NCBI GenBank assembly: GCA_017442765.1
Contig: JAFRZC010000024.1
Span: 1 to 27,298 of the forward strand
DNA length: 27,298 nt
Direction of reading: 5' to 3'
DNA from: Prevotella sp.
GTDB lineage: Bacteria > Bacteroidota > Bacteroidia > Bacteroidales > Bacteroidaceae
Part shown: piece by piece, positions 1 through 7,120 of the stretch
Numbering within the stretch: the stretch's first letter is position 1
Layout of the letters: each line of letters opens with the position of its first letter
The notes under the pieces: generated by a model
Databases searched by the model: none
What the model saw: only the letters and a program-made list of their open reading frames with translations
Told to the model about the DNA's origin: nothing
Position numbers and translations under genes: made by a program

Positions 1-957
1 GGCGTTATAAAAGCCACAGTCTGGCGAAAGGGGGATGTCGCTGCGTGTGGAGAGCATGATTTCCACTTTCACTCCACGTTGTGCGGCATCGCGGAGCGCA
101 CGTTTGATGGGGCGGATAAGTGTGAAGTAGGGGTTGATGAGCTTGATACTGTCGTGCGCATGGTTGATGGCGGAGGTATAGAATGTGCGGATAATCTGGT
201 TGCTGCGTTGCGGTTCGCGGTTGACGATGCCCACCATTTCCTGTCCGGCCTCGTCGCAGGGGTCGGCGGTAAGGTTGATAAACTGGCAGGTATCTTCACC
301 GCCGTGAAAATATTTTGCCCCGTGTATGCTTTGTTTTGTCGTCTTGTTCCAAATCCGGAGGAAAATATCTTGCAGCGTGTTGACTTCTTCGCCCTCGATG
401 CGGCAGTGCATGTCGTGCCATTCGCCCACTTGCTCAGTGCCGTTGATGTAGTAGTCGGCCACATTCATGCCGCCGGTGTAGGCGATGAGACCGTCGATGA
501 TGACAATCTTGCGGTGGTCTCTGGAGAGAGCATAAGTTATCCAAGGAAAGCGCATAGGGGCAAAGGAATAAATCTCAATGCCGCGCCGTCGCAGGCTGTT
601 GATGTGGTGTTTCTTCAGGGGGCGGTTGTTGGATGCGTTGCCGAAAGCATCGTAGAGTGCGCGTATCTCCACGCCTTGCTGGGCTTTCATGGCGAGGAGG
701 TCGAAGAGCAGGGTGGCGATGGAGTCGTTGCGGAAGTTGAAGTATTCGAGATGAATGCTGCTTCGGGCTTGCCGGATGGCCTCGAACATGTCGTCGAACT
801 TAGCCTGCCCGGTGGTGAACAGTGTGACGGAGTTGTTTCGGGAGAAGGTTACACCTTCATGGCGCAGGTCGTTGACAACGAGAGAATCGACCGTTTGGGC
901 CTGCGCAAAAGTGAAGAGTGATAAGTGAAGAGTGATAAGTAAGGGCAGCGTCCTCAT
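1..957 (-). CDS. Phospholipase D family protein, cardiolipin synthase-like (C-terminus beyond window)
   Basis: The frame is open from an ATG at 957 to the first base, giving 319 codons with no stop, so the C-terminal part is missing. The visible part has a hydrophobic N-terminus ending near AQAQ, a likely signal peptide. A PLD catalytic motif HxKxxxxD (HRKIVIID) follows and continues into AYTGGMN, as in cardiolipin synthases. A second PLD domain begins at the cut end (INPYF, then RGVKVEIM). Family members join or transfer phosphatidyl groups at the membrane; cardiolipin synthesis is the likely role, but another PLD activity cannot be excluded without the second HKD motif. It lies 19 bp after kdsD and is probably the third gene of that operon. 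Its signal peptide is encoded by 7-bp tandem repeats at 910-944. Confidence 0.85.
   Translation of the reverse strand, partial: MRTLPLLITLHLSLFTFAQAQTVDSLVVNDLRHEGVTFSRNNSVTLFTTGQAKFDDMFEAIRQARSSIHLEYFNFRNDSIATLLFDLLAMKAQQGVEIRALYDAFGNASNNRPLKKHHINSLRRRGIEIYSFAPMRFPWITYALSRDHRKIVIIDGLIAYTGGMNVADYYINGTEQVGEWHDMHCRIEGEEVNTLQDIFLRIWNKTTKQSIHGAKYFHGGEDTCQFINLTADPCDEAGQEMVGIVNREPQRSNQIIRTFYTSAINHAHDSIKLINPYFTLIRPIKRALRDAAQRGVKVEIMLSTRSDIPLSPDCGFYNA
910..944. repeat. Heptanucleotide tandem repeat, five units
   Basis: Read on the plus strand, the units are AGTGAAG, AGTGATA, AGTGAAG, AGTGATA and AGTAAGG. The complement encodes the hydrophobic core of the signal peptide of the Cls-like protein. Similar 7-bp repeats occur at 10931-10965, 17629-17678 and 24734-24747. 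Confidence 0.85.
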
Positions 958-976
958 AACTTCCTTTAATTTCAGG

Positions 977-1960
977 TTATATCATGCAGGAGTAGCTGTC
1001 AACGATACCGAGCAGATGGTTTTCCTTGTCGGTTACGAGCACGGTGTGTATCTTGTGGCGGTGCATGATGCGCTGTATCTCGGTGATTTTTGTTGTTGTT
1101 GACACGGTTTTCGGATTACAGGTCATGATGTCCTCAACGGTTTTGTCGAAGAACTTGGCCTGCCATTTCTCCATGGCGCGACGGATGTCGCCGTCGGTGA
1201 TGAGTCCGATGACTTTTCCGTCCTCGAGAGAGACACCAAGTCCGAGTTTCCCAATACTCACGTGGATGATGGCCTCGCCGAGGTGCATTTCCTTTGGAAT
1301 GACGGGCAGGTCGTCTTTCCTCATCACGTCGGCTGCCGTGGTGAGGAGCCGTTTGCCGAGCTCACCGCCGGGATGGAATTGTGCGAAGTCCTTCGGCCGG
1401 AAGTTCCTGACCTGCATCAGTGCCACGGCCAGCGCGTCGCCCATGGCCAGCGCGGCAGTGGTGCTGCTCGTCGGGGCGAGATTCAGGGGACATGCCTCGC
1501 GCTCTACGCTCACCTTGATGTGGGCCGCGCTGTATTTCGCGAGGAGTGACTGCGGGTTACGGCTCATGGCGATGACGGGCACCTTCATGTGGAGCACCAT
1601 CGGGAGGAAGCGCAGCAGCTCGTCGGTCTGACCGGAATTGCTCAGCGCAAGCACAACGTCGTCGGGTGTCATCACACCGAGGTCGCCGTGATAGACATCT
1701 AAGGGGTTGATGAAAAAGGCGGGAGTGCCTGTCGAAGCAAGCGTGGCGGCGATCTTCGCGCCGATGTTTCCGCTTTTTCCGACACCGGTGACGATGACTT
1801 TACCCTTGCAGTTGTAGATGAGTTCTACGGCTTTCTCAAAACCTTCGTCAAGTTGTGGTATCAGCCCGGAAACGGCCTCCGCCTCGTCGCGGAGGCACTG
1901 TATGGCATAGTCTTTGACGTTCTTCAGTCTGTCTGTTGCTTTATCGTTGTTCATATTCAT
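977..1960 (-). CDS. kdsD: Arabinose-5-phosphate isomerase (KpsF/GutQ family)
   Basis: This 327-residue protein interconverts ribulose 5-phosphate and arabinose 5-phosphate, the first step of Kdo synthesis for lipopolysaccharide. An N-terminal SIS sugar-isomerase domain is visible, with GVGKSGNIGAK, the DVYHGDLG segment and the phosphosugar-binding SNSGQTDE. It is followed by two CBS domains ending near LVTDKENHLLGIVD. Length and domain order are usual for the family. The start is MNMNN; the second Met two codons later is equally possible. It starts 12 bp after the kdsA stop, and its product is the direct substrate of KdsA, so the pair is functionally coherent. GutQ-like paralogues have the same activity, so the symbol rests mainly on the kdsA neighbour. 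Confidence 0.93.
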   Translation of the reverse strand: MNMNNDKATDRLKNVKDYAIQCLRDEAEAVSGLIPQLDEGFEKAVELIYNCKGKVIVTGVGKSGNIGAKIAATLASTGTPAFFINPLDVYHGDLGVMTPDDVVLALSNSGQTDELLRFLPMVLHMKVPVIAMSRNPQSLLAKYSAAHIKVSVEREACPLNLAPTSSTTAALAMGDALAVALMQVRNFRPKDFAQFHPGGELGKRLLTTAADVMRKDDLPVIPKEMHLGEAIIHVSIGKLGLGVSLEDGKVIGLITDGDIRRAMEKWQAKFFDKTVEDIMTCNPKTVSTTTKITEIQRIMHRHKIHTVLVTDKENHLLGIVDSYSCMI

Positions 1961-1972
1961 GATGGCAGCGGC

Positions 1973-2728
1973 TTATTTTTTCAATTTTTCAATCAGGGTT
2001 TTCAAATCGTTGAGCCGTAGCATGTTGGGGCCGTCGCTCAGCGCATGGTCGGGGTCGGGATGCACCTCGAAGAAGTATCCCGTTGCGCCGAAAGCCTTGG
2101 CAGCCATGGCCATAGCGGGAACAAACTGCCGGTCGCCACCTGTCGTGCCATTGGCGGCTCCTGGTCGCTGCACGGAGTGAGTGCAGTCCATGACAACACG
2201 GGGCACGATCTGGAGCATGTCGGGAATGTTGCGGAAATCGACCACGAGATTGTTGTAGCCGAAAGTGTTGCCGCGCTCGGTCAGCCATACCTCTTTAGCA
2301 CCAGCGTCCCGTGCTTTCTCAACGGGGTAGCGCATGTCCTTTCCGCTCAGAAACTGGGCCTTCTTGATGTTGATGATTTTTCTTGTTCGGGCTGCGGCTA
2401 CGAGCAGGTCGGTCTGCCGACAGAGGAAGGCGGGTATCTGCAACACGTCGCACACCTTGCCGGCTGCCTCGGCCTGATAGCTTTCATGGATGTCGGTAAG
2501 AATGCGTAGCCCATAACGGCTCTTGATGTCGGCCAGCATCTGCAGGCCGCGTTCTAATCCCGGACCGCGGAACGAGCTTGCCGACGTGCGGTTTGCCTTG
2601 TCGAACGAGGCTTTGAAGATGATATCAGTACACAGTTGGCGGTTGATGCCGACCAGTTCTTTGGCCACCACGTCGATCAACTCAGCCGATTCGATGACGC
2701 ACGGGCCCGCTATGAATATCTGTTCCAT
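1973..2728 (-). CDS. kdsA: 3-deoxy-8-phosphooctulonate synthase
   Basis: KdsA condenses phosphoenolpyruvate with arabinose 5-phosphate to give Kdo 8-phosphate in the cytoplasm. The protein is 251 residues. It begins IAGPCVIES and contains the family signature FKASFDKANRTS, followed by RGPGLE, RQTDLL, VMDCTHSVQ and FFEVHPDPDHALSDGP. Cys10 in the AGPC segment, together with the later His, Glu and Asp, matches the metal-dependent class known from Aquifex; the metal-independent E. coli enzyme has Asn at the Cys position. The frame stays open 27 codons upstream. I chose the internal ATG at 2728 because the extension crosses the promoter at 2753-2783 and is absent from the family. It is the first gene of the kdsA-kdsD-cls operon. 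Confidence 0.96.
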   Translation of the reverse strand: MEQIFIAGPCVIESAELIDVVAKELVGINRQLCTDIIFKASFDKANRTSASSFRGPGLERGLQMLADIKSRYGLRILTDIHESYQAEAAGKVCDVLQIPAFLCRQTDLLVAAARTRKIINIKKAQFLSGKDMRYPVEKARDAGAKEVWLTERGNTFGYNNLVVDFRNIPDMLQIVPRVVMDCTHSVQRPGAANGTTGGDRQFVPAMAMAAKAFGATGYFFEVHPDPDHALSDGPNMLRLNDLKTLIEKLKK

Positions 2729-2752
2729 ATACCTATTTATATATAAGGTATG

Positions 2753-2783
2753 CAAAGGTACGAAAAAATGAGCAGACGACAAA
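2753..2783 (-). promoter_or_regulatory. Bacteroidetes-type promoter of kdsA operon
   Basis: On the minus strand a TTTG (2780-2783) and TACCTTTG (2753-2760) are separated by 19 bp, matching the -33/-7 pattern of the group's main sigma factor. The implied leader is about 20 nt and AT-rich. Confidence 0.8.
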
Positions 2784-2876
2784 AGAAAAATCAATTTTTC
2801 TTTTGTCATCCCGGGCGAGAATAGCTATGCAAAGTATGATAAAATGGGCTGCATACAAAAAAAACTTGCCGAATAT

Positions 2877-2907
2877 TTTGCGTATTTGACAAAAAGCATT
2901 AAATTTG
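2877..2907 (+). promoter_or_regulatory. Promoter of the beta-barrel protein gene
   Basis: TTTG (2877-2880), a 19-bp spacer and TAAATTTG (2900-2907) form a full match to the Bacteroidetes consensus. The leader to the ATG at 2956 would be about 40 nt. It is AT-rich and without a Shine-Dalgarno sequence. Confidence 0.8.
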
Positions 2908-2955
2908 CCCCCAGATTAGCAAACTTATTTATTAACTTTTAAAAATTGTGTGATT

Positions 2956-3468
2956 ATGAAAAAGTTATTTATGGTTATTGCAGTGGCTTTTGTCACAGTG
3001 AGTGCTTCTGCACAGTTCTACGTAGGTGGTGGTGTCGGCATCGGCTCAACGAAGGTAGAGCATCAAGACGCAGTTACGACCTACAAGTTCATCCCCGAGG
3101 TGGGCTATAACATAGACGACAACTGGGCTGTTGGTGTTGCTTTTGGCTGGCAAGGCGAAGAGGGTGGTGCTCATGCTGTCAGTGTAGAACCGTATGCGCG
3201 TTACACATTCCTCCACACGAAGTATGTGAACGGTTTTGTTGACGGTGGTGTAGGTTATGGTCATTTGAATGGTGTTGGCGACCTTTTCTCCGTTGGACTG
3301 AAACCAGGTGTAGCCGTGAACTTCAACGATCATTTCAGCTTTGTCACCCATGTGGGCTTCTTCGGCTATGAGCAGGAAAAGGCTAAGCATGGAGGTGGTA
3401 AAGTCTCGAGCTGGGGTGCCGACCTCGATGGCAACAATATCGTCTTCGGACTTTACTACAATTTCTAA
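2956..3468 (+). CDS. Small outer membrane beta-barrel protein
   Basis: This 170-residue protein has a clear signal peptide (MKKLFMVIAVAF..., cleavage after SASAQ). Alternating hydrophobic and polar strands rich in Gly and aromatic residues follow, for example FYVGGGVGIGS, WAVGVAFGW, FVDGGVGYGHLNG and FSVGLKPGVAVNF. The last residue is Phe (FGLYYNF), the usual outer membrane insertion signal. The pattern fits an 8-stranded OmpA/OmpX-like barrel of the OMP_b-brl type. The specific function is unknown. An in-frame GTG two codons earlier is less likely as the start, because the ATG directly opens a canonical signal peptide. It has its own promoter and terminator and so is monocistronic. Confidence 0.85.
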   Translation: MKKLFMVIAVAFVTVSASAQFYVGGGVGIGSTKVEHQDAVTTYKFIPEVGYNIDDNWAVGVAFGWQGEEGGAHAVSVEPYARYTFLHTKYVNGFVDGGVGYGHLNGVGDLFSVGLKPGVAVNFNDHFSFVTHVGFFGYEQEKAKHGGGKVSSWGADLDGNNIVFGLYYNF

Positions 3469-3500
3469 TCGGTAATTCCCTCAATCATTAAAAATTCTTC

Positions 3501-3532
3501 GGGCTGGCTTCATAATGGAGCCAGCCCTTTTT
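3501..3532 (+). terminator. Rho-independent terminator of the beta-barrel gene
   Basis: GGGCTGGCT pairs perfectly with AGCCAGCCC around a 9-nt loop and is followed by TTTTT. It lies 32 bp after the stop codon. Confidence 0.9.
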
Positions 3533-3744
3533 CTTCTCTGGCGCTTGCGGCGTGGCTCAGCATGTTAAATTTTAACGCTTCAAATGTTAATTGTTAACAT
3601 TTGAAGTGGCGCGAGAAGGCCATCGTTTCAAAAAAATCTCCCCGAGGCCGCAAAATCTTCACGTGTGCGTGTGCAATTGGTTAGCCCCCTAAATTAGGGA
3701 GGTGCGGGCCTTCTGAGGTGCAAGTGTGCAACATTCCAGTTTGC
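3533..3744. other. Non-coding stretch with nested inverted repeats
   Basis: I see no gene here. A 13-bp perfect inverted repeat with a 3-nt loop lies at 3578-3606 (CTTCAAATGTTAA and its complement). AGAAGGCC at 3614-3621 pairs with GGCCTTCT at 3707-3714. A 13-bp palindrome CCCTAAATTAGGG lies inside that pair. No promoter-like TAnnTTTG precedes it in a convincing position, so a small RNA is possible but unsupported. Confidence 0.5.
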
Positions 3745-3849
3745 GATACATATATCTCTCAGTTCCGAGACATATATGTTTGACGTCACGAAAGACCGTC
3801 TTTCGGGTTGCAAAAGACCGTGTTTTGGGAGGTGAAACATATATGTTTC
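3745..3849. repeat. Phased dyad array A: five palindromic cores, about 22-bp period
   Basis: Core centres are at about 3752.5, 3774.5, 3797, 3819 and 3841.5. Core 3 is GAAAGACCGTCTTTC and core 5 is GAAACATATATGTTTC, both perfect dyads. Cores 1, 2 and 4 are imperfect dyads of the same two types. Linkers are about 6 bp. The spacing and the order of core types are the same as in array B at 20214-20326. Confidence 0.85.
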
Positions 3850-3854
3850 GGACT

Positions 3855-3896
3855 GGATGAGGGATGAGAGATGAGGGAAGAGGGAGTGGATGGGTG
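3855..3896. repeat. Heptanucleotide purine-rich tail of array A
   Basis: The units are GGATGAG, GGATGAG, AGATGAG, GGAAGAG, GGAGTGG and ATGGGTG in strict 7-bp register. A related tail follows array B. Confidence 0.75.
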
Positions 3897-4018
3897 GAAA
3901 AATGGCGTTTTCAACTTCTAAAACGAGAAAAAGTCCCGACAGATTTTTCCGGTTTTTCCACTTCCTGTAGTTCATGAATTGCACATAACGGTCGTCATGT
4001 CGCGTGACCCTCAGACAC

Positions 4019-4047
4019 AAAAAACCGCCGGGCCTGTGGCCCAGCGG
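4019..4047 (-). terminator. Rho-independent terminator of the small lipoprotein gene
   Basis: On the minus strand CCGCTGGGCC pairs with GGCCCGGCGG (one T-G wobble) around the loop ACA and is followed by TTTTTT. It lies 28 bp after the stop codon. Confidence 0.92.
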
Positions 4048-4075
4048 TCGTTTTCTCTCAATAGTTCGAGCTGAA

Positions 4076-4249
4076 TTACTTAACAGCTGCGCTATCCTGA
4101 GCTGTAGTGTCAGCGGGAGCTGCAGTGCTGTCGGTCAGTTCAACCTGAGTGGAGTCTGCCCCTTCAGTTGCGGGAGCCTGCTTCTTCTCATCACATGCAG
4201 CGAAAGAGATGGCTGCGATAGCTACGAACATCAAAACTAATTTCTTCAT
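4076..4249 (-). CDS. Small lipoprotein-like protein, 57 residues
   Basis: The sequence starts MKKLVLMFVAIAAISFAAC, a signal peptide with a lipobox-like SFAAC that puts the lipid-carrying Cys at residue 19. The mature part of about 39 residues is low-complexity, rich in Ala, Thr, Asp, Glu and Ser (for example DSTAAPADTTAQDSAA), and ends in VK. Such tails are common in tiny Bacteroidales lipoproteins of unknown function. It is a real gene: it has a matching promoter about 50 bp upstream and a strong terminator directly downstream. It is monocistronic. No function can be assigned. Confidence 0.85.
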   Translation of the reverse strand: MKKLVLMFVAIAAISFAACDEKKQAPATEGADSTQVELTDSTAAPADTTAQDSAAVK

Positions 4250-4300
4250 TTTCTTTGCTTTTTAAATCTGTAAAACAATCATTAAATTATTAAAACGCTG

Positions 4301-4327
4301 CAAAGGTAAGTATTTTTTTAATACCGC
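4301..4327 (-). promoter_or_regulatory. Promoter of the small lipoprotein gene
   Basis: TACCTTTG lies at 4301-4308 on the minus strand, with an ATTG 18 bp upstream as an imperfect -33 element. The leader is about 45 nt and AT-rich. Confidence 0.65.
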
Positions 4328-4581
4328 AATCATTTTTTCTCAACTTTTTTTCGTCGATTTTGTAACTTTTCTGCAAACTACTGATAATCAATGACTTTCA
4401 AAGTGCTAATAAACGTTAAAGTTTTTGTGTGCCCACACAAAAGGGTAAAAATGGAGAAAAAAGTGCATTTTTCTCATAACAATTCCGTACCTTTGCACTC
4501 GGATAATCCGACATCCGACATGTTGGTTTGCCCCTATGTAGTCTTGACGGCTATTATATATAATAAGGTGTAATTGCTTTT
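4309..4581. other. Divergent control region between small lipoprotein and mtaB
   Basis: There is no gene here beyond a short low-quality frame at 4391-4573. The region is AT-rich. It holds an inverted repeat, GAGAAAAA...TTTTTCTC, at 4454-4475, just upstream of a TACCTTTG box at 4488-4495. A palindromic run ATTATATATAAT lies shortly before the mtaB start. Confidence 0.6.
4488..4495 (+). promoter_or_regulatory. -7 box of the mtaB operon promoter
   Basis: TACCTTTG matches the -7 consensus exactly. No clear TTTG is found 18-20 bp upstream; that position is occupied by the inverted repeat 4454-4475. This may make the promoter weak or dependent on a regulator. The leader would be about 80 nt. Confidence 0.6.
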
Positions 4582-5949
4582 ATGATTGTCACATCGGCTT
4601 TTCAAGGAAAAACGGCGGCATATTTCACGCTTGGTTGCAAGTTGAATTTTGCCGAGACCTCGACCTTCGGGCGTGCGTTGGCTGAAATGGGCGTGCGGTC
4701 GGCAGAGGAGGGTGAGCAGGCCGACCTGTGTCTGATAAACACGTGTTCCGTGACCGAGGTGGCCGACCACAAGTGCCGGCAGGCTATTCGGCGTATGATA
4801 CGCCAGCACCCACATGCTTTTGTCGTCGTGACGGGTTGCTACGCCCAGCTCGATCCCTTTGCGGTTGGTCGTATTCCAGGCGTAGATCTTGTATTGGGCA
4901 GCAATGAAAAGGCTAACTTGATACAACATCTGAGTGAATGTTGGATGGCCGATATGGCATGTGAGAAGAGCGATGAGAGGCAACAGGGCGCAACGATAAA
5001 GGTTGTGGAGCATACGAAGAATATAAAAACCTTCGCCCCGTCGTGCTCGCGGGGCAACCGAACACGCTATTTCCTGAAAGTACAAGATGGGTGCAACTAC
5101 TTCTGCACCTATTGCACCATACCTTTTGCGCGTGGCTTCTCGCGCAATCCTACCATCGCGTCTCTGGTCGAGCAGGCAAAAGAGGCTGCCCGCGAGGGCG
5201 CAAAGGAGATAGTGCTGACAGGAGTCAATATCGGCGATTTTGGAAAGACCACTGGCGAAAGTTTTCTCGATTTGGTGCGGTCGCTCGACCAGATAGAAGG
5301 CATCAGCCGTTTCCGCATCAGCAGCCTTGAGCCCGACTTGCTTTCCGACGAGCTGATTGACTATTGTGCCGCGAGCCGGGCCTTCATGCCCCATTTCCAT
5401 ATCCCGTTGCAGAGCGGCTCCGATGAAGTCCTGAAACTAATGCACCGTCGTTACGACACAGCACTTTTTGCCCATAAGATACAGCTCATCAAACAGCGGA
5501 TGCCCGATGCTTTTATCGGCGTCGATGTGATGGTGGGCACACGGGGCGAGCTGCCCGAGAATTTCGAGGAATGCTACAACTTCCTCACGTCGCTCGATGT
5601 CACTCAACTCCATGTCTTTCCCTATAGTGAGCGTCCGGGTACGGCAGCCTTGAAGATTCCCTATGTGGTGGGCGAGCAGGACAAGAGACTGCGCTCGAAG
5701 CGGCTGCTCGATTTGTCTGCCGCAAAGACCGAGGCGTTCTATGCCGCGCATGTCGGACAGGAGGCTGAGGTGCTCTTTGAGCGTTCCACACGCGGCAGGG
5801 CCATGCACGGCTTTACCCGCAACTATATCCGGGTGGAGCTGCCGGCTTCCCGGGCACGCGAGGAATACGACAACCAGCTTATGCGTGTGCGTCTTGGCGG
5901 TTTCAACCGCGACCGCTCGGCACTCATTGTTAACGACTTAAACCCCTGA
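4582..5949 (+). CDS. mtaB: tRNA (t6A37) C2-methylthiotransferase MtaB
   Basis: MtaB is a radical SAM iron-sulfur enzyme that adds a methylthio group to N6-threonylcarbamoyladenosine at tRNA position 37. The N-terminal domain has the cluster-binding Cys19 in FTLGCKLN (typical of MtaB rather than MiaB), Cys55 in INTCSVTE and a third Cys in VTGCYAQ. The radical SAM CxxxCxxC is GCNYFCTYC at about residues 170-178, followed by GVNIGDFG and a C-terminal TRAM-like region. At 455 residues it is a normal length. The glycosyltransferase downstream begins 4 bp after the stop. A gene for another t6A-modifying enzyme, tcdA, lies at 16878. Confidence 0.94.
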   Translation: MIVTSAFQGKTAAYFTLGCKLNFAETSTFGRALAEMGVRSAEEGEQADLCLINTCSVTEVADHKCRQAIRRMIRQHPHAFVVVTGCYAQLDPFAVGRIPGVDLVLGSNEKANLIQHLSECWMADMACEKSDERQQGATIKVVEHTKNIKTFAPSCSRGNRTRYFLKVQDGCNYFCTYCTIPFARGFSRNPTIASLVEQAKEAAREGAKEIVLTGVNIGDFGKTTGESFLDLVRSLDQIEGISRFRISSLEPDLLSDELIDYCAASRAFMPHFHIPLQSGSDEVLKLMHRRYDTALFAHKIQLIKQRMPDAFIGVDVMVGTRGELPENFEECYNFLTSLDVTQLHVFPYSERPGTAALKIPYVVGEQDKRLRSKRLLDLSAAKTEAFYAAHVGQEAEVLFERSTRGRAMHGFTRNYIRVELPASRAREEYDNQLMRVRLGGFNRDRSALIVNDLNP

Positions 5950-5952
5950 CCT

Positions 5953-6996
5953 ATGAAAACAGCCATTGTCATCTTGAATTGGAACGGTCGCCCGATGTTG
6001 GAGCGTTTTCTGCCCTCTGTTGTTGAGAATACAGGCGGTGAGGCAGAGATTATTGTGGCCGACAATGGATCAACCGACGATTCCATCTCATATCTTTCGG
6101 AGAGCTATCCGCATGTCCGCACCATTATTCTTGATCAGAACTACGGATTTGCCGAGGGATACAACAAGGCTCTCACACAGGTAGAGGCCGATTATTATGT
6201 CCTGCTCAACAGCGATGTCGAGGTCGGTGAGCATTGGCTCATTCCGCTTGTTGCGTTTATGGATGCTCACGATGAGGCGGCAGCCTGCCAGCCCAAGCTG
6301 CTCTCCGCCGTCAGCCGTGACGAGTTTGAGTATGCCGGAGCTGCCGGCGGATTTATCGACCGCTACGGCTACCCCTTCTGTCGGGGCCGTCTTTTCGATA
6401 CCGTAGAAAAAGACAAAGGTCAATACAATACCCTTCAGGAAATCCACTGGGCAACCGGTGCCTGCCTGATGGTGCGGTCTGAGGACTATTGGCGTGTGGG
6501 CGGACTCGACGGACGCTTCTTTGCCCATTGCGAGGAGATTGACCTCTGCTGGAGACTGCGCCTGCTGGGACGGAAAATATATTGTGTTCCTGAAAGCCAG
6601 GCCTATCATCTTGGCGGAGGTACGCTGCCACAGGGCAACTCCCGCAAGACCTTCCTCAATTTCCGTAACAACCTGACAATGCTCTACAAGAATCTTCCCG
6701 AGGGCGAATTGAGGCCGGTGATGCGCGTCCGGTGGTGGCTCGACTACCTCGCGGCCTTCCAGACCCTTTTCTGCAACGGCAATGTGGCTGATTTCAAGGC
6801 TGTCTGTCGTGCGCGGCGGGCTTTTCGCAAGTGGCGCAACAACTTTGCCGATGACCGCCGGAAGATACAAGAGGGCAGGGTAGTGGCTGCCGCCCCCGAC
6901 AGGGAACCTTTTTCCGTCGTGTGGCAATATTACGTCAGGCGAAAGCGGTTTTTTCCAGATCTTTTCTCCCGCAACTGCGATGATAAAAAACATTAA
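5953..6996 (+). CDS. Family 2 glycosyltransferase (rhamnosyltransferase-like)
   Basis: This 347-residue GT-A enzyme transfers a sugar from a nucleotide donor, probably during cell-surface glycan assembly at the inner face of the membrane. It begins TAIVILNWNG, followed by IIVADNGSTDDS (nucleotide-binding Asp), NYGFAEGYN, the metal-binding LLNSDVEV, WATGACLMVRSEDYWRVGG and HCEEIDLCWRLR. These are the features of the WbbL-like GT2 subgroup. Donor and acceptor cannot be read from sequence. It starts 4 bp after mtaB and is probably cotranscribed with it, although no functional link is obvious. The C-terminal 80 residues are rich in Arg and aromatic residues. Confidence 0.9.
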   Translation: MKTAIVILNWNGRPMLERFLPSVVENTGGEAEIIVADNGSTDDSISYLSESYPHVRTIILDQNYGFAEGYNKALTQVEADYYVLLNSDVEVGEHWLIPLVAFMDAHDEAAACQPKLLSAVSRDEFEYAGAAGGFIDRYGYPFCRGRLFDTVEKDKGQYNTLQEIHWATGACLMVRSEDYWRVGGLDGRFFAHCEEIDLCWRLRLLGRKIYCVPESQAYHLGGGTLPQGNSRKTFLNFRNNLTMLYKNLPEGELRPVMRVRWWLDYLAAFQTLFCNGNVADFKAVCRARRAFRKWRNNFADDRRKIQEGRVVAAAPDREPFSVVWQYYVRRKRFFPDLFSRNCDDKKH

Positions 6997-7062
6997 ATTT
7001 TCAATAATTTAAAGTTAAAATGCGCTTTTTCGCCATTTTATTTAACTTTTTTATGAATTTTC

Positions 7063-7093
7063 TTTGGTTTTAAAATATTTTTTAGTACTTTTG
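7063..7093 (+). promoter_or_regulatory. Promoter of the gldB-like gene
   Basis: TTTG (7063-7066), a 19-bp spacer and TACTTTTG (7086-7093) form a full consensus match. The leader is about 20 nt to a GTG start. Confidence 0.8.
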
Positions 7094-7120
7094 CCACGTA
7101 TTTTGCAAGAATAGGCAGAA

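Noticed and set aside
79..921. 280-codon plus-strand frame opposite the Cls-like gene
   Set aside because: The opposite strand encodes an intact PLD motif and continues past the edge; the plus frame is its shadow.
2729..2809. 27-codon N-terminal extension of KdsA
   Set aside because: It spans a full promoter match at 2753-2783 and is absent from the KdsA family.
3745..3849. CRISPR array
   Set aside because: The repeats are 15-17-bp dyads with 6-bp linkers and a 22-bp period; there are no unique spacers of 25-40 bp and no cas genes.
3694..4020. 108-codon minus-strand frame across array A
   Set aside because: It covers repeats and a terminator, lacks any recognisable motif, and its composition follows the repeats.
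4391..4573. 60-codon plus-strand frame before mtaB
   Set aside because: It includes the mtaB promoter and an inverted repeat; no conserved features.
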